This document shows positions 42,401-50,797 of a DNA stretch of 64,000 nt, in pieces; within the stretch, counting starts at the first letter, position 1, and each line of letters opens with the position of its first letter. The notes beneath the pieces are model-generated. The model was not told the DNA's origin and did no database searches. It was given only the letters and a program-made list of their open reading frames with translations. The position numbers were made by a program, and so were the translations under genes. The stretch is from JAYPWI01 sp964629575. Its GTDB lineage: Bacteria > Actinomycetota > Acidimicrobiia > Acidimicrobiales > Poriferisodalaceae. The stretch is from positions 17,614-81,613 of the forward strand of contig CAZVUM010000014.1 of the NCBI GenBank assembly GCA_964629575.1, written 5' to 3'.

Positions 42401-44243
42401 TCTCGTCTCGCAACCCGGGAACGAGCCCCGCCCGCACCACCGAGCTCTTCCCCGACCCCGACGGCCCGGCCACCACTAGCAACTTCGAGCGTTCGAGATG
42501 GGCGTGCAGTTCCTGGGTGAGTTCGGTCCTCCCGAAGAATCGGCTGGAGTCAGACTCTCCGAACGCCGCCAAACCCTTGTAGGGGTTCGCCACCTCCATC
42601 TCGATCGACATGAGAGTTCGACTGGCCTGCTGGCGGGGTCGCTCACCCGGGGCCTCATCGGTGGTCAGCGCACCACTCACGTGTCCAGCGGCCGCGGACC
42701 GAAACGCGAGAATCAACTCACCCATGTCACCGAACCGGTCCGCAGGGTCGATGCTGGTAGCGGTCCGGATCACCAGCTCGACTCCGGCAGGCAGATCAGG
42801 GCGAGTGTCTCGCACCGACGGCACCGGCTCGCGCAACTTGCGTTCCAGCAACGACTGCACGCTGTCCGAACCCGAGAAGGGCACGTCTCCGGACAGCAGC
42901 TCGTAGATGACGATGCCGCAGGCGTAGATATCCGACGAGGTCGAAACCTCGCCATCGCGCACCTGTTCCGGAGCGGCGTACAGCGGGGACCCAGCAGATC
43001 GCAGATCGACCGCCGCTCCGCGCACCGCAGCCGTCGCGATGCCGAAGTCGGCTAGATAGGAGTGCCCCGCCTCGTCGAACAGGATGTTCGCCGGCTTCAC
43101 ATCCCGATGGATCACACCGTGAGCGTGCGCCACGGCCAGCGCGCCGCCGATCTCGTCAATGACAGTCGCAACCTCCTCGAGGGTGAACGGGCCACTTCGA
43201 ACCAAGCGCTCCTCGGCCGATCCGGCAGCCAGATACCTCATCACCAGATACGCGCCCGAGGGGTCACGCCAGTAGTCGTACAAAGGGACGACATGAGGGT
43301 GCTCGAGCCCTGCCACCGTTTGGGCCTCCACCTCGAATCGCCTCACGAACGCCGGGTCGTTCGCCAGTTCCGGTCGCACCACCTTGATCGCCACCTCGCG
43401 GCCGACCGACGGCTGCGTCGCTTTGAAGATCGCCCCAAACGCACCTTCGCCGATCTGCTCGCCGAGGACGTAGGAGCCGATCCGGTGTTCACGGTCTGCG
43501 CCGAGGTCGGGGTCAGCCGCCAGGATGCGCTTCTCGAGCTCCGCCAGGTGGGCGGACGGATCCAGACCGGTCTCATCGGCGAGCAAGTCGCGGTAGGCGT
43601 GGTAGTCACGAACAGCCTCCGCCTGATCGCCGCGGAGATGCAGAGCCATCATCAGCAGGCGCCGAGGAGTCTCCCGCAGCGGATACTCGGCCACCAACGC
43701 CCGCAGGTCTGGAAGCGAGTCCCGGTGCTCCCCGCGTTCGATCGTCAGCTCGGCGAGCCGCTCCCGAGCCAACAACCGCATCTCCTCCAGACGCGCTGCC
43801 GGAGCGCGCGCCCACTCCTCGTCGGCGAAATCGGCAAACGCTGGTCCACGCCAACGATCGAGCGCATCGCCCAGCGTCGCAGCCGCTGCGGCCAGATCAC
43901 CCCGCTCGGCGTGCCGCTCTGCCACGTAGGACTCGGTCTCGAACCGCTTCGCATCGAGCTCTAACGCACCCGCGCCGACGATGTATCCGTCCCCAGAGTG
44001 CTCGATCGCGATCCCCGCGCTTCTCAGCCGCGACACGTAGGTCTGCAGCGCAACGCGGGGCTCGCTCGGCGCCCCTCGATCGTCCGGCCACACGACCTCG
44101 ACCAGCCGATCCACCGCCACCACTTCTCCCGCCCGGCTCGCCAGCGCAGCCACCAAGCGTTGCTGCCGAGGGCCACCGATGGACAACGCTCCGCCGCCGC
44201 CATCAACGACCTCCACCGTCCCAAGCACTCTCACTTCGAGCAT
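39315..44243 (-). CDS. SARP/BTAD - Ser/Thr kinase - nSTAND ATPase - WD40 fusion protein (C-terminus frameshifted)
   Basis: As read, 1642 residues. Domains in order: winged-helix SARP DNA-binding domain (1-90), BTAD (95-245), protein kinase (about 255-510, with VAIKVV Lys, HRDVKPANIL and DFG), an nSTAND1-type NTPase opening with NPYKGLAAF (about 550) and with Walker A AGPSGSGKSS (about 598), a membrane helix (about 998-1018), then WD40 repeats. ATG at 44243 has GGGGAGG upstream. The last 26 residues are out of frame owing to a 68-bp duplication; with one copy removed the gene would run to 38863 and encode 1770 residues. A membrane-bound signalling ATPase and regulator is likely; partners are unknown. 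Confidence 0.88.
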   Translation of the reverse strand: MLEVRVLGTVEVVDGGGGALSIGGPRQQRLVAALASRAGEVVAVDRLVEVVWPDDRGAPSEPRVALQTYVSRLRSAGIAIEHSGDGYIVGAGALELDAKRFETESYVAERHAERGDLAAAAATLGDALDRWRGPAFADFADEEWARAPAARLEEMRLLARERLAELTIERGEHRDSLPDLRALVAEYPLRETPRRLLMMALHLRGDQAEAVRDYHAYRDLLADETGLDPSAHLAELEKRILAADPDLGADREHRIGSYVLGEQIGEGAFGAIFKATQPSVGREVAIKVVRPELANDPAFVRRFEVEAQTVAGLEHPHVVPLYDYWRDPSGAYLVMRYLAAGSAEERLVRSGPFTLEEVATVIDEIGGALAVAHAHGVIHRDVKPANILFDEAGHSYLADFGIATAAVRGAAVDLRSAGSPLYAAPEQVRDGEVSTSSDIYACGIVIYELLSGDVPFSGSDSVQSLLERKLREPVPSVRDTRPDLPAGVELVIRTATSIDPADRFGDMGELILAFRSAAAGHVSGALTTDEAPGERPRQQASRTLMSIEMEVANPYKGLAAFGESDSSRFFGRTELTQELHAHLERSKLLVVAGPSGSGKSSVVRAGLVPGLRDESTLVASMVPGRHPFEELETALLRVSTGSSGALLEQLRDGPRGVARAIRTAIPEDDTELVLVIDQFEELFTLAGAEEAGDFLGALAEAITDERCPVRVVCTLRADFWDRPLQHAAISELVRVNTIAVTPLSGEQLEEAITRPAASVGVLAEPALVAAVISDVAGQAAPLPLVQYTLAELYERRSDGRMTVDGYEAIGGISGALASRADEVCESFDLDGAGAARQLFSRLVTPGEGTEDTRRRVLVPELPVAAAGVVDAFGAARLLTFDHDPISREPTVEVAHEALIREWPRLREWLNEDRDGLRIHRHLGVTAAAWVRAGRESGELYRGGRLEAAQAWVAEHGDDLNEQEREFLSASEALRTAEEFAERRRIRRLRTLLAVTAVVAAVALIAGLVAFQQRSDARDQRAVAVENAADAVREHDVSETRRLASEAGFRAAGDPQLGLLLAAEAHNRDPVAEGPGALQRALTSVGSYLGSYGAGRSFQKVELLGSDRVFAAGESGAAIYDLETGEELWSSAVAVGATILNFGEGTRTPRAVAAAGADTVVYSLAEDRTRIEVVRVSGRVPPLRLQLDGVAFAAAVTADGSIAAVLDSSGILTMVDELGGVRRVDAYPEQSVADFEYADDLLVEGFWTEYSVFDPTHEILALPAFAWSVDASIVTSAGGRLRAWDGADGELLWERQVSGLLKGLDDENRRANVPYQASLSADGTELIWVTLYWLNVQEGNQARSAGLPSVRYYESGQKILEIERAPDGSLVALLTNGLVTRLDEVSGEFVGQAVQTNLRLTTDIALTPDSRSVLVSSRDGIGRWSLDGATLLADPIPRNDPAIDWVSISRDGTRVNLSSRRHEFLEGYRGGMIELAEPTSTPTKFHEDEIYAFHDVVSDAIVAKRRVAPDPFFLQVTDPLTGVDLGPAIDTFAGWTGQALTRDRKLIAIGAATGVRVHEIATGIVVVELDDAGRHVGSLSFNADESLLGAANADGTAAIWRSDDWSLVADNHDLGDDVVARSGGAMIGRSWPTITTWGTTWWR
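39318..39456. repeat. 71-bp direct repeat (68-bp period) causing a frameshift
   Basis: Copies at 39318-39388 and 39386-39456 are identical and share 3 bases. The period of 68 is not a multiple of three, so the second copy shifts the reading frame of the fusion gene. It could be an assembly artefact (k-mer-sized duplication) or a true recent duplication. Confidence 0.97.
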
Positions 44244-44585
44244 CACTGCCTCCCCTACCCGATGACAGGAACCTACGGGCCGCCCTTACAGCGCTCTGAC
44301 AAAACCACCGTGACCAGGGGTTTCCCTCTCCCATTCGAACCCCCAGCCACCACTCCCAGGATTTCGCGGCCCCCACATCGACAACACCAGGGAAAGACTG
44401 CTGGGCCTGTGATCAGGAAAGGACCCGCCGGTTGGAGGTCCGTGCCAAATATGCGTTCAACATGGTTGGAGAAGCCGGTCCTCCCCTTCCCCCATCGCCT
44501 TTTCCGAGGCCGACGACACGGGCATCTCGCAATGAGAAGAAGGGACTAACTGGTCGAACGTCTCGAAGCAACCCTCCGCCTGTAG

Positions 44586-44930
44586 TTGCCGATGATGGCC
44601 TGCCACAGGTCCCTGAGCGGGACCATGCCCACAAAGCACACCGGCCCCCACGTGGATGGTCGTGGCGTGCGGGGTCCGGTAACTCTCACCGAGCATCTAC
44701 CGATTCCGGTCGCGGCAGAAGACGTCGCCGCGGTGCCGATCACAGTTGGCCTGTTCACGTGGATGGCGCGGGTGGAGTGGCACATCCACGCCTGGGACAT
44801 GGCGCAGTCGGCCGGCGCTTCTCAACATCTTCCGGCCGCAGGTGGCCTGGCTCACCCGGTAACGGCGACCCAGCGCTCGTCATCCAGCGACCGCAGACCA
44901 CACGCTCTTCCGGGTCTCGCGGGTTGCTAG
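44586..44930 (+). pseudogene. Possible decayed gene remnant
   Basis: The 114-codon frame includes VEWHIHAWDMAQSAGAS, which resembles the HAWDLA...G motif of the mycothiol-dependent maleylpyruvate isomerase/TIGR03086-like group, but its surroundings are not protein-like and there is no credible start. In the same 994-bp stretch (44244-45237) the minus strand carries another protein-like but broken piece around 44930-45110. No intact gene is visible; the region probably holds decayed sequence plus the promoter of the fusion gene. Confidence 0.25.
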
Positions 44931-45237
44931 CCGTCGATGAGGCACTCGGCGGTGACCACAACCGGCAGATCGATCGGCAGCGCTGCGACCCCGATCGCGG
45001 TTCCCCAGCACGCGAACCCATTGGAACGAGATCTCCACGCCCGCCGGCAACACCGGCTCAGGCACCAAAGTGTGACCCGCATTGCTCAGACGCGGTTCGG
45101 TCTCCACGGCTAGGGACCCTACGGCCCGACCCCACCGCTCCGATCGCCGACGCGGATGGTCACCGCCGCTTCGGCGAGCCCCGTCTCGCCCCACCTTGCC
45201 GGGGATGAGGCGCTACTCCCCGCCCAGCAGACGTGGA

Positions 45238-46035
45238 CTACCAGTCGAGCCCTGCGGAATGGCCGAGCTTGCGCGACACCTCTTGCGACGCCTCGAGGAG
45301 CGCCGCCGCCTGGGAGTCTGGGCCGTCGTCGTCCATCGTTCCCGTTCGACCGAGGATTGCGGTCGAGGCGACCAGCTGACCTTGATGGTCGAACACCGGT
45401 GCAGCGACGGCGCTGAGCCCGGGCAGGTAGTCGCCGCGGGAGATGGCCCACCCGTCATGACGAACTTGCCCGATCAGCTCCTGCACGGCCTGGAGATCGC
45501 CGTAGCGGTCGCCGAGCGGTGATCCCTTCAGCCCTTCGAGCTCCTCGGCGACCATCGCCTCGACCATTTTCCATGGCAGGTAGGCCAGGAAGATCCTGCC
45601 GGTTGCCACCCCGATGAGCGGCAGCACGGAGCCGATGTGGAGGTTGCAGTGGACGACCTCGCTGGCGTCGCGCCAGCTGATGATCACCGGTCCGTTCTGG
45701 CCCCACACAGACAGTGCGGTGGTGGCGTCGAGGCGTTGGTTGAGTTCGATCATCGCGTCGGTTGCGATACGCACGGCGTCCAGGCGCCGCAGGCTCGCCA
45801 GGCCGAGCTGCAACGCACCGGGACCGAGGTCGTAGCGACCGGTGACGGGGTCCTGCAGTACGAGGTCGCTGCGGATCAGGCTGACGAGATAGCGGTGCGC
45901 CTTGCTCGAGGCCATGCCGGCTCGCGATGCGAGCTCGCCGAGCGGGAGGGCGCCAGGGGCCTCGCCAAGCGCGGTCAGCAACCGCGCGCCGACCTCGATC
46001 GACTTCACTCCTTGGCTGACCGAATCCGCAGTCAC
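45238..46035 (-). CDS. IclR family transcriptional regulator
   Basis: A 265-residue regulator. The winged helix-turn-helix lies at about residues 10-70 (LPLGELASRAGMASSKAHRY) and the GAF-like effector domain follows (about 85-250), with LPLIGVATGRIFLAYLP and DYLPGLSAVAAPVFD. IclR proteins often control aromatic-compound degradation. Its GTG start at 46035 overlaps the stop of the molybdenum hydroxylase large subunit (GTGA), so it is the last gene of the catabolic operon and probably regulates it. Confidence 0.92.
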   Translation of the reverse strand: MTADSVSQGVKSIEVGARLLTALGEAPGALPLGELASRAGMASSKAHRYLVSLIRSDLVLQDPVTGRYDLGPGALQLGLASLRRLDAVRIATDAMIELNQRLDATTALSVWGQNGPVIISWRDASEVVHCNLHIGSVLPLIGVATGRIFLAYLPWKMVEAMVAEELEGLKGSPLGDRYGDLQAVQELIGQVRHDGWAISRGDYLPGLSAVAAPVFDHQGQLVASTAILGRTGTMDDDGPDSQAAALLEASQEVSRKLGHSAGLDW

Positions 46036-48425
46036 CCTCCCGCTTCTCGGATGAGGCCCGACAGCAACGCTGGTCGAAGCGGCTTGGTATTGACGTTGAC
46101 GCCGAGATCAGCGAGGGCATCGCCGATCGCGTTCACCACGGCAGGAACCGCTCCGATCACGCCGCCCTCGCCCACGCCTTTGAATCCGCCGACCGTGTCG
46201 ATCGAGGGGGACTCGATGTGGGCGATGTTGAAGTTCGGCAGATCGACGGACGCGGGCAGGAGGTAGTCGGCCAGCGTCGAGGTCTTGAGCTGGCCGTCGT
46301 CGTCGTAGACCAGTTCTTCCATCAGAGCTTCGCCGATTCCCTGCGCCACGCCGCCCATGACCTGGCCGTCGACGATCATCGGGTTGATGACTCGCCCACA
46401 GTCGTGCACGACCGTGTAGCCCTCGATCTCCACCCTGCCGTCCCCGGCATCGACCGCAACCTGAGCGATGTGCGTCGCGTTGGCCATGGTGACCAGCGGC
46501 GGGTCGTAGAAGTCGGTCGCCTCGATACCGAAGGTCTCCCCCTCGGGAAGATCGGTGGTGTTCATCGCGTAGGCCGTCTCGGCGACGTCGGCAAACGACA
46601 GTGACCGGCTCGGCACACCGGCGACGTGGAGACGGCCGTTCTCGACCTCGATGTCCTCGACGTTGGCCTCGAGCATGGCGGCCGCAATTCTCGCCAGCTT
46701 CTCCCGGGCCTTCGCTGACGCCCGAATGAGTGCACCGCCGCCGGTCACTGCGCTCCGGCTGGCGAACGTGTTGGTGCCGTAGGGTCCGGAGCCGGTGTCG
46801 CCTTCGACGATGGTGACGTCTTCCAGCGGTGCACCGAGTTCGTCGGCGACGACCTGGGCGAACGTGGTGAAGTGTCCCTGACCCGAGTGGGCGTGGCTCA
46901 CGAAGGCGGTGACTTTGCCTGTGGGTTCGACCTTCACCAGCCCGCTGTCGAACCCGGGGAGGCGGGTGAGTCCGCGCGCACGCCAACCCGGAGCACCGGT
47001 GCCGCTCACCTCGGTGAAGCTGCAGATGCCGATGCCTCGGTACTTGCCGTCGACGAGTCGTCCCTTGGCCTGCTCGGCACGGAACTCGCGGTAGTCCGCC
47101 ATCTCCATCGCCTGTTCGAGCGACTCGACGAAGCTGCCGGTGTCGTACCGCACACCCACGACGTTCGTCCACGGAAGTTCGGCGGTGGGCACCATGTTGC
47201 GCAGGCGAACGTCGGCCGGATCCAAGTCGAGCCGGCGCGCGATGCGATCCATGATGCCCTCGATCGCCATGAAGCACACCGGCTGGGCGACACCTCGGTA
47301 GGCGCACGTTGGCGTCGTGTGCGTCGCGACGGCCGTGGCCGTGTACTCGTACTGGCTGATCCGATACGGACCCACGATCATGCGGGCGCCACCGGTCGTC
47401 TCCAGCGTGCATCCGAATGGCAGCGCCGCGTACGCGCCGCCATTGGTGCGAATCTCGGCGCGCAGGGCGAGCACGATGCCGTCGTCGTCCACGGCAGCCT
47501 CGACCCGATAGAGGTTGTCGCGAGCGTGCACGTCGGTGAGCAGCGCCTCATAGCGATCCTGAACCCACTTGACCGGTCGGCGCAGACGCAGGGCCAGCGC
47601 CGCGCACACGAACTCCTCCGGATACAACGCGGCCTTGATGCCGAATCCGCCGCCGACGTCGGGGACGACGACCCGCAAGTTCGACTCCGCCACATCGAGG
47701 AACTCCGCGAGCGCGGTTCGCAGAACATGGTGGATCTGCGTCGAGGAGTGGAACACGAGGGTGTCGCCATGTTCGGGCACGGCAAGGCAGCCCCGCGGTT
47801 CGATGGGCACCGCGGTGACGCGATTGGATCGGAACTCTTCAGAGACGATGTGGGCCGCGGCCGCGAAAGCCTCCGCGACCGCGTCGGTGGCGAACCGGCC
47901 GTCGTAGTAGACGTTGCCCGGAACGGTCGGATTGACCTGGGGTGCATCGACGTCGGTGGCGTCGTCGAGGCTGATGACGGCCGCGAGCACCTCGTAGTCC
48001 ACATCGACGAGCTCGGCGCCGTCCTCGGCGAGATACTGGCTCTCGGCCACCACCACGGCGACCGCTTCGCCGACGAACCGAACCTCGTCGACGGCCACGA
48101 CATCGCGGCTGTTGGAGCTGTAGTCCGGCAGCTCGATCTGCGCGGTGATCGGCTTCACCATCCCCGCGAGGTCTTCGCCGGTGAAGACTTCGAGCACACC
48201 CTCGAGGGCGAGCGCTTCACTGACGTCGATCGACGTGATGCGAGCGTGCGCGTGGGGGCTGAGAACAAGGGCCATGTGCGCGGTCTGGGGCGGGATGGGC
48301 ACATCGTCGAGGTACCTGCCCTGACCGCGCAGGAGCTGGTCGTCCTCGCGCCGCGGAACGCTCTGCCCGACGTGGTTTTGGCTGGCGAGGTTGAATCGAT
48401 CGGGGGTCGGCTGGTCGTTGCTCAT
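46032..48425 (-). CDS. Molybdenum hydroxylase large subunit (xanthine dehydrogenase/CoxL family)
   Basis: A 797-residue molybdopterin-binding subunit. Features are GRYLDDVPIPP, PDVGGGFGIKAALYPEE, GQGHFTTFAQVVADELG, and the C-terminal GVGEGGVIG whose Glu is the catalytic base in this family. The active-site loop reads AYRGVAQ: it has neither the AYRCSFR of true CO dehydrogenase nor the AYRGAGR of form II, so a hydroxylase for an N-heterocycle or aldehyde is more likely. ATGA overlap with the iron-sulfur gene upstream; overlaps IclR downstream. Confidence 0.92.
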   Translation of the reverse strand: MSNDQPTPDRFNLASQNHVGQSVPRREDDQLLRGQGRYLDDVPIPPQTAHMALVLSPHAHARITSIDVSEALALEGVLEVFTGEDLAGMVKPITAQIELPDYSSNSRDVVAVDEVRFVGEAVAVVVAESQYLAEDGAELVDVDYEVLAAVISLDDATDVDAPQVNPTVPGNVYYDGRFATDAVAEAFAAAAHIVSEEFRSNRVTAVPIEPRGCLAVPEHGDTLVFHSSTQIHHVLRTALAEFLDVAESNLRVVVPDVGGGFGIKAALYPEEFVCAALALRLRRPVKWVQDRYEALLTDVHARDNLYRVEAAVDDDGIVLALRAEIRTNGGAYAALPFGCTLETTGGARMIVGPYRISQYEYTATAVATHTTPTCAYRGVAQPVCFMAIEGIMDRIARRLDLDPADVRLRNMVPTAELPWTNVVGVRYDTGSFVESLEQAMEMADYREFRAEQAKGRLVDGKYRGIGICSFTEVSGTGAPGWRARGLTRLPGFDSGLVKVEPTGKVTAFVSHAHSGQGHFTTFAQVVADELGAPLEDVTIVEGDTGSGPYGTNTFASRSAVTGGGALIRASAKAREKLARIAAAMLEANVEDIEVENGRLHVAGVPSRSLSFADVAETAYAMNTTDLPEGETFGIEATDFYDPPLVTMANATHIAQVAVDAGDGRVEIEGYTVVHDCGRVINPMIVDGQVMGGVAQGIGEALMEELVYDDDGQLKTSTLADYLLPASVDLPNFNIAHIESPSIDTVGGFKGVGEGGVIGAVPAVVNAIGDALADLGVNVNTKPLRPALLSGLIREAGG

Positions 48426-48910
48426 GCTTCACCCCTGCGACGCAGCTCCACGGCGGACGCCGCGACGGCTTCGACGATGTTTGCGTAGCCGGTGCAGCGA
48501 CACACGTTGTTCATGAGCGCCTCCCGGATGTCCTCTTCGTCGGGGTCGGGCTCCCGTTCGAGAAACTCGACGGTGGTGAGCAGGAAGCCCGGTGTGCAGA
48601 AGCCGCACTGCAGGGCGTGCTTCTGGTGGAACATCTCTTGGATGGGGTGCAGCTGGTCGGGGGTGGCGAGATCTTCCACCGTCCGGATCTCGGCCCCGTC
48701 GACTGCGACGGCGAAGTGCAGACAGCTCCGAGCAGTGCGGCCGTCCAACAAGACGGTGCACGCTCCGCACACGCCCTGCTCGCAGCCGATGTGGGCACCG
48801 GTCAGCCCGAGGTCGTGGCGCAGGAAGTCGATGAGTAGGCGCCGAGATTCGACCCGGCCCTGGCGGCGGCGACCGTTGACCGTGACTTCGATGTCGTGCA
48901 TCTCGGTCAT
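48422..48910 (-). CDS. Molybdenum hydroxylase small subunit, two [2Fe-2S] clusters
   Basis: A 162-residue electron-transfer subunit. The plant-type ferredoxin cluster uses Cys43, Cys48, Cys51 and Cys63 (CEQGVCGAC...C); the second cluster uses Cys102, Cys105, Cys137 and Cys139 (CGFC...CRC). All eight ligands are present. It passes electrons from the molybdenum centre to FAD on the medium subunit. ATG at 48910 overlaps the stop of the FAD-subunit gene, and its own stop overlaps the large-subunit start. Confidence 0.95.
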   Translation of the reverse strand: MTEMHDIEVTVNGRRRQGRVESRRLLIDFLRHDLGLTGAHIGCEQGVCGACTVLLDGRTARSCLHFAVAVDGAEIRTVEDLATPDQLHPIQEMFHQKHALQCGFCTPGFLLTTVEFLEREPDPDEEDIREALMNNVCRCTGYANIVEAVAASAVELRRRGEA

Positions 48911-49764
48911 GAGCTCACCCCCTGTGTGAGACCTCGTTCGAGCAGCAACCCGACGAAGTGGCGCCGATAGTCGGCATCGGCATGGATGTCGCCGGTGGGA
49001 TCGACCTCGCTGCGGGCGGCGATCGCCGCTGTGGCAATCGCCTCCGGTCCGAGGTCCGAGCCCACGAGCTCGTTCTCGGCTCCGGTCAGGCGTTGAGCAA
49101 CGGATCCGACACCGAACGCCGCGAGGTGAGCCATCGTGCACACGCCGTCGGTGACGGCCCATCGCAGGGCGACTCCGCCGACCGGCCACGCGTGTCCGCC
49201 GTTCGTGATCTCGAGAAATGCGCTGTGTTCGCTCGGGTCCTGGCGTATGAACTCGACCGACGAAATGATCTCCCCCGGTTCGATGCTGGTCGTCATCTCG
49301 GTGACGAAGAAGTCCTCCGCAGCAACCCTTCGTTCGCCGCCCGCACTTGTGAGCACCAGTTCGGCTTCGAGAACGAGCGCGACCGCCGGCAACTCGGCCA
49401 GCGGGTCACAGTGGGCGAGGATGCCGCAGACGGTGCCCCGATTTCGGGTGGCGGGGAGTCCGACGTGCTTGAGCGCGTCGACCAGCAGCGGGCACTCCGT
49501 GCCGATCGACGCGTGGCGTTCGGCATCGATCTGACGCACCAAGGCGCCGATCGCCACGTGCGTATCGGTGACCTCGACGAAGTCGAGCTCGTCGCATCGA
49601 TTGATGGACACGACCACGTCGGGGCGGGCCAGACGCATGTTCATCAGCGGCACGAGGCTCTGGCCGCCGGCGAGGATGCGGGCGTCGTCGCCGTGTGCCG
49701 CCATGGCCTCGACCACGCCGGCGAGCGACGTCGGTGCGACGAAAGAGAAGGGAGGAGGCTTCAT
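48907..49764 (-). CDS. Molybdenum hydroxylase FAD-binding medium subunit
   Basis: A 285-residue FAD subunit of the xanthine dehydrogenase/CoxM family. FAD-binding motifs are AGGQSLVPLMNMRLARP and the variant GTVCGILAHCDP, where most homologues have GTIGG(S/N)LAH.DP. It hands electrons to the final acceptor. ATG at 49764 follows the NicX/M29-like gene by 4 bp; the longer frame to 50049 is a shadow. The order medium-small-large is the standard cox/xdh-type operon order. Confidence 0.92.
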   Translation of the reverse strand: MKPPPFSFVAPTSLAGVVEAMAAHGDDARILAGGQSLVPLMNMRLARPDVVVSINRCDELDFVEVTDTHVAIGALVRQIDAERHASIGTECPLLVDALKHVGLPATRNRGTVCGILAHCDPLAELPAVALVLEAELVLTSAGGERRVAAEDFFVTEMTTSIEPGEIISSVEFIRQDPSEHSAFLEITNGGHAWPVGGVALRWAVTDGVCTMAHLAAFGVGSVAQRLTGAENELVGSDLGPEAIATAAIAARSEVDPTGDIHADADYRRHFVGLLLERGLTQGVSS

Positions 49765-49768
49765 CAGC

Positions 49769-50797
49769 TCAACCGACCAGCGGTTCGAGATCAGCGGCAA
49801 GCCCCACCAGCGAGTCGGGACCGACGATCTCGCCGTCCTCGACAACACGCACACCGTCGATGTCGACCGTGTGCAGGTACAAGATGGCATCGGGATGGTT
49901 CTCGCCACCTCCCGGGTCCCACCACGGCATCCCCATGCCGATGGCGTTGTTCCCTTGGGTTCGCATGTCCTCGATGAACGACCCGCCGGTGACCCGCGCT
50001 GCGGGATGAATGCCGTGGGTGAAATGGATGATGTACCCGTACTCGCCATCGGTGCCGGCTCGCCGGAGGGCGCGGTCCGCGACGGATCTCTCGTTGCCCC
50101 CTCCGTGGATCGCCTGGATGCGTCCGTCGACCTCGATCGTCATCGGCGCGGTGAGCGGGGTGTAGTACTCGTGAAAGACCGAGCCCACCTCGATCGTTCC
50201 CTTCACCGTCTCGACATCGGGGAACATCGTGCAGGACCCTGGGACGAGCACGGTCCCGGGCTGGCTGGCCCGCCGCGGCTTCTCGAAGCCTCGCTGGCCA
50301 AGGGTGAAGCTCACATCCGTGCCCGCCTTGTCGGTGATGCGAACGGTCTTGCCCACCGCCTCGTTCACCAGGCAGTCGAACGCGTGATGCACCGCGAAGT
50401 AGCGATCGAGATCGACCCGCCCGAACAAGCGAAGCAGCCCATCGGAGTTGAGATCGGCACCGAGCAGATAGCGGATGTGACCCGCCTCCATCGCTTCGTC
50501 GTGGACCTCAGACCCCGCGAGATAGGGGAACGTGAGGTCGATCCACACGTCGCAGGCCTTCACGGCAGCCGATGTCGTCCCAGTGACGTAGGGGTCGGCC
50601 AATCGTCCCTGGTACGGGAGCGGCGGGATCAGCAGCACAGATGCGGTCGCGCCGGCCCGGAGGGAGGCCTCTTGAACCGCTCGCCACACGGCCTCGTCGC
50701 CGTCGGTGTCCGCAGTGATGAGGACCGTCTCCCCTGCGCTCAGATCCATGTAGTCCGACATCAACGTGTCGGCCGCGCTCGCGAGCGTGGCGGTCAT
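49769..50797 (-). CDS. M29/NicX-like metalloenzyme (candidate ring-cleavage dioxygenase)
   Basis: A 342-residue protein of the fold shared by M29 aminopeptidases and NicX, the 2,5-dihydroxypyridine 5,6-dioxygenase of nicotinate degradation. Metal-ligand candidates are in HFTHGIHPAARV and LYLHTVDIDG near the C-terminus, plus Glu in GGGNERSVADRAL. With a molybdenum hydroxylase and a Rieske oxygenase alongside, extradiol-type cleavage of a hydroxylated N-heterocycle is an attractive role, but peptidase-like or other activity is not excluded. ATG at 50797 overlaps the Rieske gene stop (ATGA). Confidence 0.75.
   Translation of the reverse strand: MTATLASAADTLMSDYMDLSAGETVLITADTDGDEAVWRAVQEASLRAGATASVLLIPPLPYQGRLADPYVTGTTSAAVKACDVWIDLTFPYLAGSEVHDEAMEAGHIRYLLGADLNSDGLLRLFGRVDLDRYFAVHHAFDCLVNEAVGKTVRITDKAGTDVSFTLGQRGFEKPRRASQPGTVLVPGSCTMFPDVETVKGTIEVGSVFHEYYTPLTAPMTIEVDGRIQAIHGGGNERSVADRALRRAGTDGEYGYIIHFTHGIHPAARVTGGSFIEDMRTQGNNAIGMGMPWWDPGGGENHPDAILYLHTVDIDGVRVVEDGEIVGPDSLVGLAADLEPLVG

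Noticed and set aside
44331..44345. TTCGAA-containing tRNA T-loop on the minus strand
   Set aside because: No T-stem complement or acceptor stem can be built around it.
46032..49764. Aerobic CO dehydrogenase (coxMSL)
   Set aside because: Subunit order fits, but the active-site loop lacks the AYRCSFR motif of true CO dehydrogenase.
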